Of a DNA stretch of 64,000 nucleotides, positions 6,765 to 15,393 are shown piece by piece. The translations under genes and the position numbers were made by a program. The notes beneath the pieces were generated by a model, which saw nothing but the letters and a program-made list of their open reading frames with translations, had not been told where the DNA came from and did no database searches. The stretch's first letter is position 1; each line of letters begins with the position of its first letter. The DNA comes from JAMDEO01 sp963775295. GTDB lineage: Bacteria > Actinomycetota > Thermoleophilia > RBG-16-64-13. The stretch lies in NCBI GenBank assembly GCA_963775295.1, contig CAVZIK010000006.1, positions 558,001 to 622,000 on the forward strand. Reading direction: 5' to 3'.

Positions 6765-8233
6765 CAAGTCTTGACGATCTGGCGACAACGAATCCCCTCA
6801 AACTTCTCCTCCTGGGGCTCATACGGGCATACCAGAAGTTCATCTCTCCGGCTCTTCCGAATTCCTGTAAGTATTACCCATCTTGTTCGCAGTACGCGAT
6901 AGACGCCCTCACGAGGTATGGGGTGTTCAGGGGTGTCGTCCTTGCGGTCTGGCGTGTGCTGCGTTGTAACCCTTTCAGCTATGGGGGCTACGATCCAGTC
7001 GAGAAACAAACGTTGTTTCGTTCGCATGGGCACAGTGACCAGCGGCCGATCAATGACGGCGCTGGCGTCGGGTCTCGGGGTCGCAGGAGGCGACCTTTGT
7101 TACTCGTCGTCTTGCTCGTCACCTTATTGTTAGCACTCGCCCTTTTCGCAGCTTCCTGCTCGTTCCTCGGCACTACCACTACCACAGCCGCCACCACGAC
7201 TACGACCGTGGCGGGGGGCGTCACAACGACCATAGCAGGCGCGACTACCACCACGCTCAAGGCGAGCAGTGGAGGTTTCTTGGCGGGTCCTCTGAAGCCG
7301 CTGGAGGCGATCTTCTTCTACGTCTTGGAGTTTCTCAACAAGAGTCTTGGAATCAGCTGGTCTTGGTCGATCGTACTCCTGACAGTCATCGTCAGAATCG
7401 TTCTGGTGCCACTCACCTGGAGACAGATAAAGAGCATGAGGGCCATGCAGGCCCTGCAGCCGCAGATCAAGGAGCTCCAAGAGAAGTACAAGAACGACCG
7501 AGACATCCTAAATCAGAAGACCATGGAGTTCTATAAGGAGAACAAGGTAAGCCCGTTTGGGTCTTGCCTACCATTGCTCCTGCAACTGCCGGTGTTTTTC
7601 GGACTTTACTACATGCTTCGTACCGCCGGGACCGCCGGCCTCGATCCTGCCGTGGCCGGCAGGTGGGCGGGTGTCTTCGTGCCTCCCGCACCGGGCACTC
7701 CGGTCCACTGGCTGTGGATCGTAGATATCACCAAGTTCGACTACTATCTGATGTTCCTTTACATCGGCAGCCAGTTCGTGGCCTCTTGGCAGACCGCGCG
7801 GAAGGGCGCCGGACAGCAAAAGATGATCGCTTACATGATGCCTATCATGGTCGGCGTGTTCATGTTCATCGGGAAGTGGCCCTCGGGATTGTTCATCTAC
7901 TGGTTCACGTCGAACCTGTGGACGATAGTGCAGCAATTTGTCGCAGAGAAGGTGATGCCGGCCCCGATATCGGTCGTCGCCACTCCGGTGAAAGCCGGAT
8001 CGGCGAAACAAGTGTCAGCCAAGGCAACGCCGAGCAAGACGGGTACCGCGAAGACGGGGACCGCCAAGGCCGGATCCGCCAAGGTGACGCCCAGCAAGAC
8101 GACCACGGCAAAGCCGGCTGGACAGACTGGAGGCAAGACCGGTGGCCAAAAGACGGGAAAACAGGGGAAAACAGCAGGTGGCCAAGGCCAGCGGCCGCAG
8201 CGTGGAGCTGGCCGTCCAAAGGGCTCTCGCTGA
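6761..8233 (+). CDS. YidD-YidC fusion: membrane insertion factor joined to membrane protein insertase
   Basis: One open frame of 490 codons. Residues 1-90 are a complete YidD (LGLIRAYQKFISPALPNSC, YYPSCSQYAIDALTRYG, CNPFSYGGYDPV). A basic segment GRRRR then precedes a hydrophobic helix (about 112-132) ending AASC, a weak lipobox-like site. A Thr-rich linker follows to about 170, then the YidC/Oxa1 core from about residue 185 (WSIVLLTVIVRIVLVPLTWR, SCLPLLLQLPVFFGLYYML) and a Lys-rich tail. YidD and YidC are normally separate genes. An AGGAGG at 7085-7090 sits 6 nt before an in-frame TTG (7097), so a separate 378-aa YidC lipoprotein-like product could also be made. No stop or frameshift is visible. 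Confidence 0.92.
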   Translation: MTSLDDLATTNPLKLLLLGLIRAYQKFISPALPNSCKYYPSCSQYAIDALTRYGVFRGVVLAVWRVLRCNPFSYGGYDPVEKQTLFRSHGHSDQRPINDGAGVGSRGRRRRPLLLVVLLVTLLLALALFAASCSFLGTTTTTAATTTTTVAGGVTTTIAGATTTTLKASSGGFLAGPLKPLEAIFFYVLEFLNKSLGISWSWSIVLLTVIVRIVLVPLTWRQIKSMRAMQALQPQIKELQEKYKNDRDILNQKTMEFYKENKVSPFGSCLPLLLQLPVFFGLYYMLRTAGTAGLDPAVAGRWAGVFVPPAPGTPVHWLWIVDITKFDYYLMFLYIGSQFVASWQTARKGAGQQKMIAYMMPIMVGVFMFIGKWPSGLFIYWFTSNLWTIVQQFVAEKVMPAPISVVATPVKAGSAKQVSAKATPSKTGTAKTGTAKAGSAKVTPSKTTTAKPAGQTGGKTGGQKTGKQGKTAGGQGQRPQRGAGRPKGSR

Positions 8234-8939
8234 GCTTGATTTCGCTCCGGGGGAGTTGAGCGAGGACCAGTACGAAGTAACCATCGTGATCCCTCCCGAG
8301 GAGGGCTTCATGGGGGTTGGGGCTGTCGACGCTGTGGTTGAGGTCGCCCTTGTTGGGGAGGCGTTCGACTTTCTTGGACCTGAGGATGACTCTCAGCCTG
8401 AAGAGCTTCTTGACGACGACTTTGATGAGGATTACGAGGACTACGACGAGGACTACGACGTATCGCTGGATGCTAGCGGGCAGTCCGATGGTCCCGAAGC
8501 TGCAAGACTCAGGGCCTTCGTAAGCCGCATACTCAAGGATCTCGGTCTTAGGGGCCAGATCAGGATCACGGAAACCGCCGACGAACTTCACGCGGAGATT
8601 AGCGGAGAGGATCTGGGCATCTTTATCGGTAGGCGCGGGCAAACGATAGACGCAGTCGAGTATCTTGCCAGTATTGCCGTGTTTCCCGGACTTCATTCGA
8701 GGAAACACGTCGAACTCGACGCCGAGGGCTACAAGGAGCGCCGCCGCCGCCAGATCGAGCGTGTGGCTATCCGCAAGGCTCAGGAGGCGGCGAAGAGGGG
8801 CAAGCCGGTGCAGCTTACGCCCATGACCCCTGCCGAAAGGAAGATCGTCCACCTCACGCTTCGGGGACGCGATGACGTCACCACAGCGAGCCAAGGCCGC
8901 GAGCCGAACCGCTTGGTGGTGATCTCGCCGGTTCGCTGA
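8142..8939 (+). CDS. jag: RNA-binding protein Jag/KhpB
   Basis: A 265-aa protein with the Jag order: an N-terminal Jag_N segment (ASGRSVELAVQRALAELDF), a long acidic linker of Asp, Glu and Tyr at about residues 85-110, a KH domain (AEISGEDLGIFIGRRGQTID), and a C-terminal R3H domain (MTPAERKIVHLTL). KhpB binds many small RNAs and influences cell elongation in other Gram-positives. The GTG at 8142 has GGAGG 8 nt upstream but overlaps yidC by 92 bp. A GTG at 8178, which places Jag_N at the N-terminus, is a reasonable alternative. It is the last gene before a terminator at 8947-8978. Confidence 0.93.
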   Translation: MAKRRENRGKQQVAKASGRSVELAVQRALAELDFAPGELSEDQYEVTIVIPPEEGFMGVGAVDAVVEVALVGEAFDFLGPEDDSQPEELLDDDFDEDYEDYDEDYDVSLDASGQSDGPEAARLRAFVSRILKDLGLRGQIRITETADELHAEISGEDLGIFIGRRGQTIDAVEYLASIAVFPGLHSRKHVELDAEGYKERRRRQIERVAIRKAQEAAKRGKPVQLTPMTPAERKIVHLTLRGRDDVTTASQGREPNRLVVISPVR

Positions 8940-8946
8940 CCCTGGG

Positions 8947-8978
8947 GGGCGAGATATAGCGTCGTCGCCCGATTTTTT
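8947..8978 (+). terminator. Rho-independent terminator after jag
   Basis: GGGCGA (8947-8952) pairs with TCGCCC (8965-8970) across a 12-nt loop and is followed by GA and six T residues. It lies 7 bp past the jag stop and should end the rpmH-rnpA-yidDC-jag transcript. mnmE therefore likely has its own promoter in the remaining 240 bp. Confidence 0.7.
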
Positions 8979-9216
8979 GCGGTCGGCTCCGTTGCGGAGT
9001 GAGGGCCACGAGTCTGGACGGCCTGTTTTGGCAGGTTGGCGGGTTTTCTGGCATTATGTCCGGCCCTGGACCTCTTGCTGAACCGTGAGAAATCAGTTGG
9101 ACGCCGATTCCCATACCCGTGACCCCCTTATCGAGAGCGATAGCCTGAGCCGCAAGTCTGCTCCGGCAGGCCGGGCGATGTCCCTATCCCGTCCAAACAC
9201 GCCATCGGAGCCGCTG

Positions 9217-10641
9217 ATGGCTGCGGTTCGTGAAGGACCTATCTGGGGGGAGGAGACCATCGTGGCGGTTTCTACGGCCTTGGGCAGAGGGGCGATCGGC
9301 ATCGTTAGGATGAGCGGCCCTGACGCGTTTCGGATCGCGTCTGAGTGCGTTCGTCCGACGGGACGGCAGATGTTATCGGAGGAATCTCACCGGCTGACGT
9401 ATGGCCGAGTTGTTGATCCGAGGACCGGCCAAGGGGTGGACGAAGTCTTGACGGCTGTCATGCGCGCGCCACGCACCTATACCAGAGAGGACATCGTTGA
9501 GATCCATTGTCACGGTGGACCGGCGGCCCAACGAGCAATCCTGCGTCTACTCGTACAACTGGGAGCCCGGATTGCTGAGCCCGGGGAGTTTACTAGGAGA
9601 GCCTTTCTCAACGGGCGTATCGACCTCACTCAGGCGGAAAGCGTCGCCGCCATCGTAGCCGCACGCAGTTCCGGTGCTCTTCGTGCCTCCCTTAGACAGC
9701 TTGAAGGCGGGCTTGCGGACCGACTCCGTGCGATCCGGCATGATCTTGTTGGACATCTCGCCGCTGTGGAGGCGACGGTGGATTTCTCCGACGAGGACGT
9801 TGAGGACTTGGATTGGGAACGACTCGTTGAGGGCCTGGGAACTGTCGAGCGCGACCTGAGCCGACTTCTGGCCACGTCTTTTTTGGGGAAAGCCCTGGAG
9901 CAAGGAGTGCGTACGGCCATTGTGGGCCGCCCGAACGTGGGCAAGAGTTCCTTGCTTAATGCGCTGCTGATGCGGGAGCGGGCGATTGTATCCGATATTC
10001 CCGGCACGACCCGCGACACCATCGAAGAACTGATGGAGATCGGGGGGATCCCGATTCACCTTGTCGACACGGCTGGCGTGCGCAGTGGGGGCGACCATGT
10101 GGAGCAGCTGGGCGTTCAGCGGTCATTGCGGGCAATGGAGCAAGCGGATCTTGTGCTGGCCGTCTTCGACATGTCTATTCCCTGGGCTGACGCGGACGCC
10201 CGTTTGCTCAAGAAGTTAGACCCTGCGCGCTCGATTATTGTGGGGAGCAAGAGAGATCTGGCGGATTCGGAGCAGGCGTGTGCTCTGCAGTCGAGAGTTG
10301 CGCGGGCTTGGCCCGGCCAGAATTGGCTCAGTTGCGCTGTTTCGGCGGTTAGCGGCGAGGGCCTGGACGAGCTTCGCGACCTGATGACCAGGTTGATCAC
10401 CGGCGACGAGGGGATGCACCTTGAGGAGCCGGTCCTCGCCACTGAACGTCAGCGGAGTCTTGTCGAAGAGGCCCTGAGCAGCACTCTCGCGGCTCAGGCT
10501 GGGGCCACCCATCACAGCGGTGAGGAGTTGATCTGCGAGGACGTAAGAGCGGCGGTAGACGCCCTGGGCAGAATGACCGGCGAGGACCTAACTTCCGACC
10601 TGTTGGATGAGATCTTCAGCCGGTTCTGTCTGGGCAAGTAG
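9217..10641 (+). CDS. mnmE: tRNA uridine-5-carboxymethylaminomethyl modification GTPase MnmE
   Basis: With MnmG, this GTPase installs the cmnm5 group on wobble U34 of certain tRNAs. The frame is open from 9085, but the ATG at 9217, with CGGAG 6 nt upstream, gives 474 aa, near the usual length. The protein then starts just before the conserved EETIVAVSTALGRGAIGIVRMSG. The folate-binding N-domain is followed by the G domain (Walker A GRPNVGKSSLLNALL, switch DIPGTTRDT, DTAGVR) and the C-terminal catalytic motif FCLGK. It leads the mnmE / MnmG-like / mnmG / rsmG / parA / parB cluster. Confidence 0.96.
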   Translation: MAAVREGPIWGEETIVAVSTALGRGAIGIVRMSGPDAFRIASECVRPTGRQMLSEESHRLTYGRVVDPRTGQGVDEVLTAVMRAPRTYTREDIVEIHCHGGPAAQRAILRLLVQLGARIAEPGEFTRRAFLNGRIDLTQAESVAAIVAARSSGALRASLRQLEGGLADRLRAIRHDLVGHLAAVEATVDFSDEDVEDLDWERLVEGLGTVERDLSRLLATSFLGKALEQGVRTAIVGRPNVGKSSLLNALLMRERAIVSDIPGTTRDTIEELMEIGGIPIHLVDTAGVRSGGDHVEQLGVQRSLRAMEQADLVLAVFDMSIPWADADARLLKKLDPARSIIVGSKRDLADSEQACALQSRVARAWPGQNWLSCAVSAVSGEGLDELRDLMTRLITGDEGMHLEEPVLATERQRSLVEEALSSTLAAQAGATHHSGEELICEDVRAAVDALGRMTGEDLTSDLLDEIFSRFCLGK

Positions 10642-10673
10642 GGCGGTCCGTCACGAACGAGCGAAAGGTCAAA

Positions 10674-11975
10674 GTGAAGTCAGAACCGCCAACACAACTC
10701 AAAGTTGTCGTCGTCGGCGGAGGGGTATCGGGCTGCGCCTGTGCGGGAAGGCTTGCCGTGAACGGGGCTCACGTGATAGTCGTCAGCAGCGCTCTCGACG
10801 TGGTCGGACTGCCCGGGTACGGTCCCGAAGTTCGGGCGGGCCAAGACGGTTGGAATGAAATTGCGGAGACTCTCGCGCTTCTGCCGGAAGAACTCCGCTG
10901 GGCGTGGCTAAATGCGGGAAGTCTGCCCGATTCGGGGGAGCCGGTGCTCGTTGTCGACCGAAGGGCAGTCAGCATTGAGAGCAAACGAGCGCTGGAAACA
11001 CTGCCCGGCGTTGATTTTCGCCAGGGACTGGTTACGGACGTGAGATTTGCAGGGCCCACTCTGGAGGCGTGTGAATCGGACGAGGGCGCCGTTCGCAAAG
11101 ACCTGGGACGTGTGGGCGATGGGAGCACTCTGGTCGGGCGAGACCGAGAACCAAGGACCTTGGTCGAGATCGAGACCGCCTTTGGCGAGGTATTTCAGGC
11201 GGACGCTGTGGTGCTCGCCCCGGGTTTGGCCCTCGGAGGCCGAATCCAGATTGAGGAGGAGACGTTGCCCGGCGGCCGCTACGGCGAAGTTCCGGCGGAT
11301 GACCTCTACCTAGCCCTAGCGGCGCTCGGAGTCACCTTTGAGGAGACGGTCGTCGATGTGGGGCCGCACTTCTCGCGCGACGGCACTCTCATAAAGGACG
11401 TGTTCGAGTGTTCAGAAAGGGTCAGTGGGAAGGAAGGTATGCCTTTCGCCAGAAGGTTGATGCCCGCGAGGATTCTTGCCCAAGGGTCGCCGAACGATAA
11501 GAATTTGAGTTTATCCAACATGGGCGAGGCTCTGCGAGCCCTGGGCGTTGGGGTTGGAAGCGACCCGTGGCCGGACGGGTTTCCCCCGTCGCCGCATTGG
11601 ACAGAAGGGCTTCGTGCCGACACGGGACTCTTCTTCGAAGGCGTTGCCGCTCTTGTGCTCGCTCCCGATGGCGCTGCCACAGCCGAATACTATCTCGACC
11701 CTCAGGGGGCTTACGTTTTGGCGGATCTGTCAGTGCTTGGCGTAGCTCGGCACGGCTTATACCAAGCGCAGGGAGCGACGCGACAAGGCCATTTGGTGCA
11801 CGCATTCGTTGCGACGGGCGTCGATGGTTCGGGGCGTCTGCCAGTGGGGACGGATAGGATCCGGATCGCCGGGCGTGCGTGCGGGGCCACGAGTTATCTC
11901 GAAAGTCTGAGATCGGGAGTGAAGGTGGCGGATAGCCTGCTCGGGAGCGCGCGCACAACAGGAAAGTCGGCATGA
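10674..11975 (+). CDS. Divergent MnmG(GidA)-like FAD-binding protein
   Basis: A 433-aa predicted flavoprotein. The N-terminus is a Rossmann dinucleotide fold, KVVVVGGGVSGCACAGRLAV. A middle part, AVVLAPGLALGGRIQIEEE followed by GGRYGEVPADDLYLALAALG, lines up with the corresponding MnmG region (ATGTFLRAKIVIGDRSYAAG and RVGELPAQHL) of the very next gene. It lacks the long MnmG C-terminal helical domain, and its N-terminal segment lacks the MnmG signature MPCNPAVGG. It overlaps mnmG by 4 bp, so the two are translationally coupled. It may be a paralogue recruited to tRNA modification or an unrelated FAD oxidoreductase; function unknown. Confidence 0.75.
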   Translation: MKSEPPTQLKVVVVGGGVSGCACAGRLAVNGAHVIVVSSALDVVGLPGYGPEVRAGQDGWNEIAETLALLPEELRWAWLNAGSLPDSGEPVLVVDRRAVSIESKRALETLPGVDFRQGLVTDVRFAGPTLEACESDEGAVRKDLGRVGDGSTLVGRDREPRTLVEIETAFGEVFQADAVVLAPGLALGGRIQIEEETLPGGRYGEVPADDLYLALAALGVTFEETVVDVGPHFSRDGTLIKDVFECSERVSGKEGMPFARRLMPARILAQGSPNDKNLSLSNMGEALRALGVGVGSDPWPDGFPPSPHWTEGLRADTGLFFEGVAALVLAPDGAATAEYYLDPQGAYVLADLSVLGVARHGLYQAQGATRQGHLVHAFVATGVDGSGRLPVGTDRIRIAGRACGATSYLESLRSGVKVADSLLGSARTTGKSA

Positions 11976-13909
11976 CCGGCCGGTGTGCTGACAGACTTTA
12001 CGATGTCATCGTCGTCGGTGGTGGTCACGCGGGCTGCGAAGCCGCATTGGCGGCCGCGCGCATGGGCTGCCGTACGGCCTTGCTTACCCTGAGCATTGAC
12101 AAGATCGCCCTCATGCCCTGCAACCCCGCTGTTGGGGGTGTCGGTAAGGGTCAGTTGACGAGAGAGATCGATGCTCTTGGGGGTGAGCAGGGGAGAAATA
12201 CAGATCGGGCCTTTATCCAGCTAAAGATGTTGAATACTTCGAAGGGACCGGCGGTGCGGGCACTGCGCGCCCAGGCCGACAAGCGCCTTTATGAAGACTG
12301 GATGAAGGTCGTTCTTTCGCGAACCCCTAACCTGCAACTCTTGCAAGGCGAAGCGGTGGCGCTGGATGTTTCACGTGAAACAGTGAGAGGCTTGCGTCTG
12401 GCCGATGGTCGGTTTCTGCCCACACGGGCGGTGGTGCTCGCCACTGGGACTTTCCTACGGGCGAAGATCGTGATCGGCGACCGTAGCTACGCTGCTGGCA
12501 GGGTCGGAGAGCTGCCGGCGCAGCATCTTTCGGAGAGTCTTCTCGACGCGGGACTCGAGCTGGATAGATTCCAATCAGCCACGCCCCCTCGCATCGATGG
12601 TGTCACTATCGACACGGACAAGATGTCTCCACAACTCGGGGACGAAGAGCCGTGGTCATTCTCCCACTGGGATCCTCCGGCTCCACGACGACAAGTGCCC
12701 TGCTATCTCACTCACACGACGGCAAAGACACACGAGGTCGTGTCGAAACACCTCCACCTCAGCCCGTTGAAGAGTGGCTCTATTAGCGGAAAAGGACCGC
12801 GGTACTGCCCATCCATAGATCGCAAGCTCATCAATTTCCCCGACAAGGAGCACCACCCTGTCTTTGTCGAACCCGAGGGCATCACGACTCGCGAGATGTA
12901 CTTGCAGGGTCTGACCACGAGCTTGCCGGTCTTTGTGCAAGAGTTGATCATTCAGGCGACGCCTGGGCTCGAACACGCCCGTCTTGTGCGTCCTGGGTAC
13001 GCAGTCGAATATGACTATCTTCCACCCAGGCAACTGACTCTGGGGTTGCAGACCAAATCCGTTCGAGGTCTGTTCTGCGCGGGCCAACTCAACGGCACTT
13101 CCGGATACGAAGAAGCGGCTGCTCAGGGCCTGATGGCGGGCATAAACGCAGCCAGGCTGGTTCGGGGCGAAGACCCGTTCGTCTTGCGTCGAGATCAGGC
13201 GTATATCGGGGTTCTCATCGACGACCTGGTGACCAAAGGAGTGGACGAGCCGTACAGGATGTTCACCTCCCGCGCCGAGCACCGATTGCTCCTTCGACAC
13301 GACAATGCTGGCGAGAGGCTTTCGCACCTGGGCTACGCATTGGGACTGATAGACGACGATCAACTTGCGAAGGTGGAGGAGAAGCAGCGTCGGGTTCGGG
13401 AGTTTTCCGACGCGCTGGACGAGGTCCAGGTGCGTTCCAACCATGAGACGGATCGGCTGCTCGAATCCTTTGGAACGTCCCCTCTGGGCGAGTCACAGAC
13501 GGCAGCGAAGATGCTGCGTCGGCCGCAGATCTCGTTCGAGGACTTGCTCCAGTTGCTGCCTCCGGCCGACCGGGAGAGGTTTGCATCGGCGACCCCAGAG
13601 GTCGTGGAGCAACTGGCGATCGAAGCTAGGTACGAGGGCTATATCCGCAGGCAAATGACGGAGATCAGACGTCACCGTGCCACCGAGACTCTGATTATTC
13701 CCGGAGAGTTCGACTATGGAGCCATCGAGGGCCTGACCTTCGAAGCAAAGGACAAGCTGGGTAGGCTGAGGCCTGACACTTTGGGACAGGCATCGCGGAT
13801 TCCGGGCGTGTCACCCGCAGACATTTCCGTGCTTCTCATCTATCTTCACCGACCCCATACCGAGAACGCAGTCGAGGATCTAACCTCGGACGCAGTTCTC
13901 GAGATGTGA
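11972..13909 (+). CDS. mnmG: tRNA uridine-5-carboxymethylaminomethyl modification enzyme MnmG
   Basis: A 645-aa FAD enzyme, partner of MnmE. Seen: the N-terminal FAD motif VIVVGGGHAGCEAALAAARM; MPCNPAVGGVGKGQLTREID; GTFLRAKIVIG; and in the C-terminal half NGTSGYEEAAAQGLMAGINA and FTSRAEHRLLLRHDNA. The helical C-terminal domain (YEGYIRRQMTEIRRH) is intact. The length is normal. The gene also carries a perfect parS site at codons 132-137, where the coding sequence reads DVSRET. It follows the MnmG-like gene with a 4-bp overlap and precedes rsmG. Confidence 0.97.
   Translation: MTGRCADRLYDVIVVGGGHAGCEAALAAARMGCRTALLTLSIDKIALMPCNPAVGGVGKGQLTREIDALGGEQGRNTDRAFIQLKMLNTSKGPAVRALRAQADKRLYEDWMKVVLSRTPNLQLLQGEAVALDVSRETVRGLRLADGRFLPTRAVVLATGTFLRAKIVIGDRSYAAGRVGELPAQHLSESLLDAGLELDRFQSATPPRIDGVTIDTDKMSPQLGDEEPWSFSHWDPPAPRRQVPCYLTHTTAKTHEVVSKHLHLSPLKSGSISGKGPRYCPSIDRKLINFPDKEHHPVFVEPEGITTREMYLQGLTTSLPVFVQELIIQATPGLEHARLVRPGYAVEYDYLPPRQLTLGLQTKSVRGLFCAGQLNGTSGYEEAAAQGLMAGINAARLVRGEDPFVLRRDQAYIGVLIDDLVTKGVDEPYRMFTSRAEHRLLLRHDNAGERLSHLGYALGLIDDDQLAKVEEKQRRVREFSDALDEVQVRSNHETDRLLESFGTSPLGESQTAAKMLRRPQISFEDLLQLLPPADRERFASATPEVVEQLAIEARYEGYIRRQMTEIRRHRATETLIIPGEFDYGAIEGLTFEAKDKLGRLRPDTLGQASRIPGVSPADISVLLIYLHRPHTENAVEDLTSDAVLEM
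12367..12382. promoter_or_regulatory. parS centromere-like site
   Basis: TGTTTCACGTGAAACA is the exact 16-bp palindromic consensus bound by ParB. It lies within mnmG, about 3 kb upstream of parB and 7 kb from the candidate origin. It should nucleate the ParB-DNA complex that ParA segregates. I noticed no second perfect copy. Confidence 0.95.
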
Positions 13910-13925
13910 TGATGGCGGTCGTTGC

Positions 13926-14624
13926 TTGAAACTGGTGGAGAGAGCGGCCTACGCGGCGTACGGTCTTGACCGGACTGCGCAGGCGCGGCTCGCGGCGCTG
14001 GGCGACGTCATCCTGAAGTCCGGCTTCAACGTCACCGGCATATCCGACCCGGCGGAGATCGAGAGGATCCATTTCCTCGATTCGCTCTCCCTACTCTCCA
14101 TCCCGTGCTTCACAGCGGCCAATAGCATCGTCGATCTCGGATCAGGCGCTGGTTTGCCCACATTGGTGCTGGCCATTGTGCTGCGGGCTGAGATCGTCGC
14201 GGTGGAGTCCCAGCGGAAGAAGTGCAGCTTCATCGAGCGCGCCGTCGAGGAGTTGTCCCTCGTGAACGTGAAGGTTTGCTGCGCGAGGGCAGAGGACTAC
14301 GGCCGGGGCGAGGGTCGGGAAACACACGACGTGGCCGTCTCGCGGGCTCTTGCGACTCTTCCCGTGGTGTCGGAGTACTCCATGCCCCTTCTCACGATTG
14401 GAGGATGCATGGTCGCGATGAAAGGGACAATATCAGACCAAGAACGCACACAGGCCGAGATGGCTGTCGGTATACTGGGAGGCGGCTCGCTGGATTCGGT
14501 CAAGCTGCAGCCATTTCCTGATGCGCAGAATCGCTGGGTCTATATAGCGCGGAAGATCCGCTTAACGCCCAGTGGATTCCCCCGGCGTACGGGAATACCT
14601 GCAAAGAGACCTCTGGGAGGGTAG
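13926..14624 (+). CDS. rsmG: 16S rRNA (guanine-N7) methyltransferase RsmG
   Basis: A 232-aa SAM-dependent methyltransferase that modifies G527 of 16S rRNA. The SAM-binding motif I is IVDLGSGAGLPTLVLAI, followed by EIVAVESQRKKCSFIERAVEE and the RsmG region VAVSRALATLPVVSEYSMPLL. The start is TTG (13926). The C-terminal 53 bp overlap the proposed parA start, so the last residues read through the parA leader. It is in its usual place between mnmG and parA. Confidence 0.94.
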   Translation: MKLVERAAYAAYGLDRTAQARLAALGDVILKSGFNVTGISDPAEIERIHFLDSLSLLSIPCFTAANSIVDLGSGAGLPTLVLAIVLRAEIVAVESQRKKCSFIERAVEELSLVNVKVCCARAEDYGRGEGRETHDVAVSRALATLPVVSEYSMPLLTIGGCMVAMKGTISDQERTQAEMAVGILGGGSLDSVKLQPFPDAQNRWVYIARKIRLTPSGFPRRTGIPAKRPLGG

Positions 14625-15393
14625 GACGCTGATCTACGCTATCGCCAATCAGAAGGGCGGTGTGGGCAAGACCACGACCGCGATCAATCTGGCGGCCAGC
14701 TTGGCACAGTCTGGAGAAAGTGTGCTGCTGGTCGACATGGACTCCCAAGCCAATGCTTCGCACGGTCTCGGAGTCAGGGTTCCTCGCGGCGAGGCGAGCA
14801 TACTCGAGGTCTTGATGGGTGAGCAAACTCTAGTCGATATCATCCGGAACTCGTCGGTCCCGCGGCTGGATGTGGCGCCTTCGTCGTCCGATATGGCCGG
14901 CGCCAGCGTGCTCCTTCCTGGGCTGAGTAGAAGGGAGTATCGACTGCGGGACGCCTTCAAGACGCTCAAGGAGACTGATGCTCGCTATCGATTCGTCTTC
15001 ATCGACTGCCCACCGTCGCTTGGCCTTCTCACGGTGAACTCGCTCGTAGCAGCTGATCAGGTGATCGTTCCAGTGCAGGCGGAGTACTTCGCCTTGGAGG
15101 GCCTGGCCCAGCTGTTGTCCACTATCGCTGCCGTGCGGGAGCGTCTGAACCCGTCGCTCCGAATCGCCGGTTTGGTTCTGACAATGATGGACGTTAGAAC
15201 AACCCTTGCCCGACAAGTGGAACTCGAAGTTCGCACTCACTTTCCGAACCTAAGCTTCAAGACGGTCGTGCCGCGGAATGTGCGCCTGGCGGAGGCTCCA
15301 AGTCACGGGCTGCCAGTTTCACTTGTCGACCCTTACTGCTCTGGGTCGGACGCTTACTTCGATCTCGCATTGGAGGTTGTGAACAATGGCTAA
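14572..15393 (+). CDS. parA: Chromosome-partitioning ATPase ParA/Soj
   Basis: A 273-aa deviant Walker ATPase that drives segregation of ParB-parS complexes. The motif ANQKGGVGKTTTAINLAASL is at about residues 25-44, Walker B reads RFVFIDCPPSLGLLTVNSL, and further ParA signatures include LVDMDSQANAS. The GTG start overlaps rsmG by 53 bp and has only a weak Shine-Dalgarno. No ATG occurs before the Walker motif, so a non-AUG start is unavoidable. It overlaps parB by 8 bp. Confidence 0.95.
   Translation: MDSPGVREYLQRDLWEGRTLIYAIANQKGGVGKTTTAINLAASLAQSGESVLLVDMDSQANASHGLGVRVPRGEASILEVLMGEQTLVDIIRNSSVPRLDVAPSSSDMAGASVLLPGLSRREYRLRDAFKTLKETDARYRFVFIDCPPSLGLLTVNSLVAADQVIVPVQAEYFALEGLAQLLSTIAAVRERLNPSLRIAGLVLTMMDVRTTLARQVELEVRTHFPNLSFKTVVPRNVRLAEAPSHGLPVSLVDPYCSGSDAYFDLALEVVNNG

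Noticed and set aside
7905..8894. 329-codon minus-strand frame opposite yidC/jag
   Set aside because: Antisense shadow of well-supported genes, with no family resemblance.
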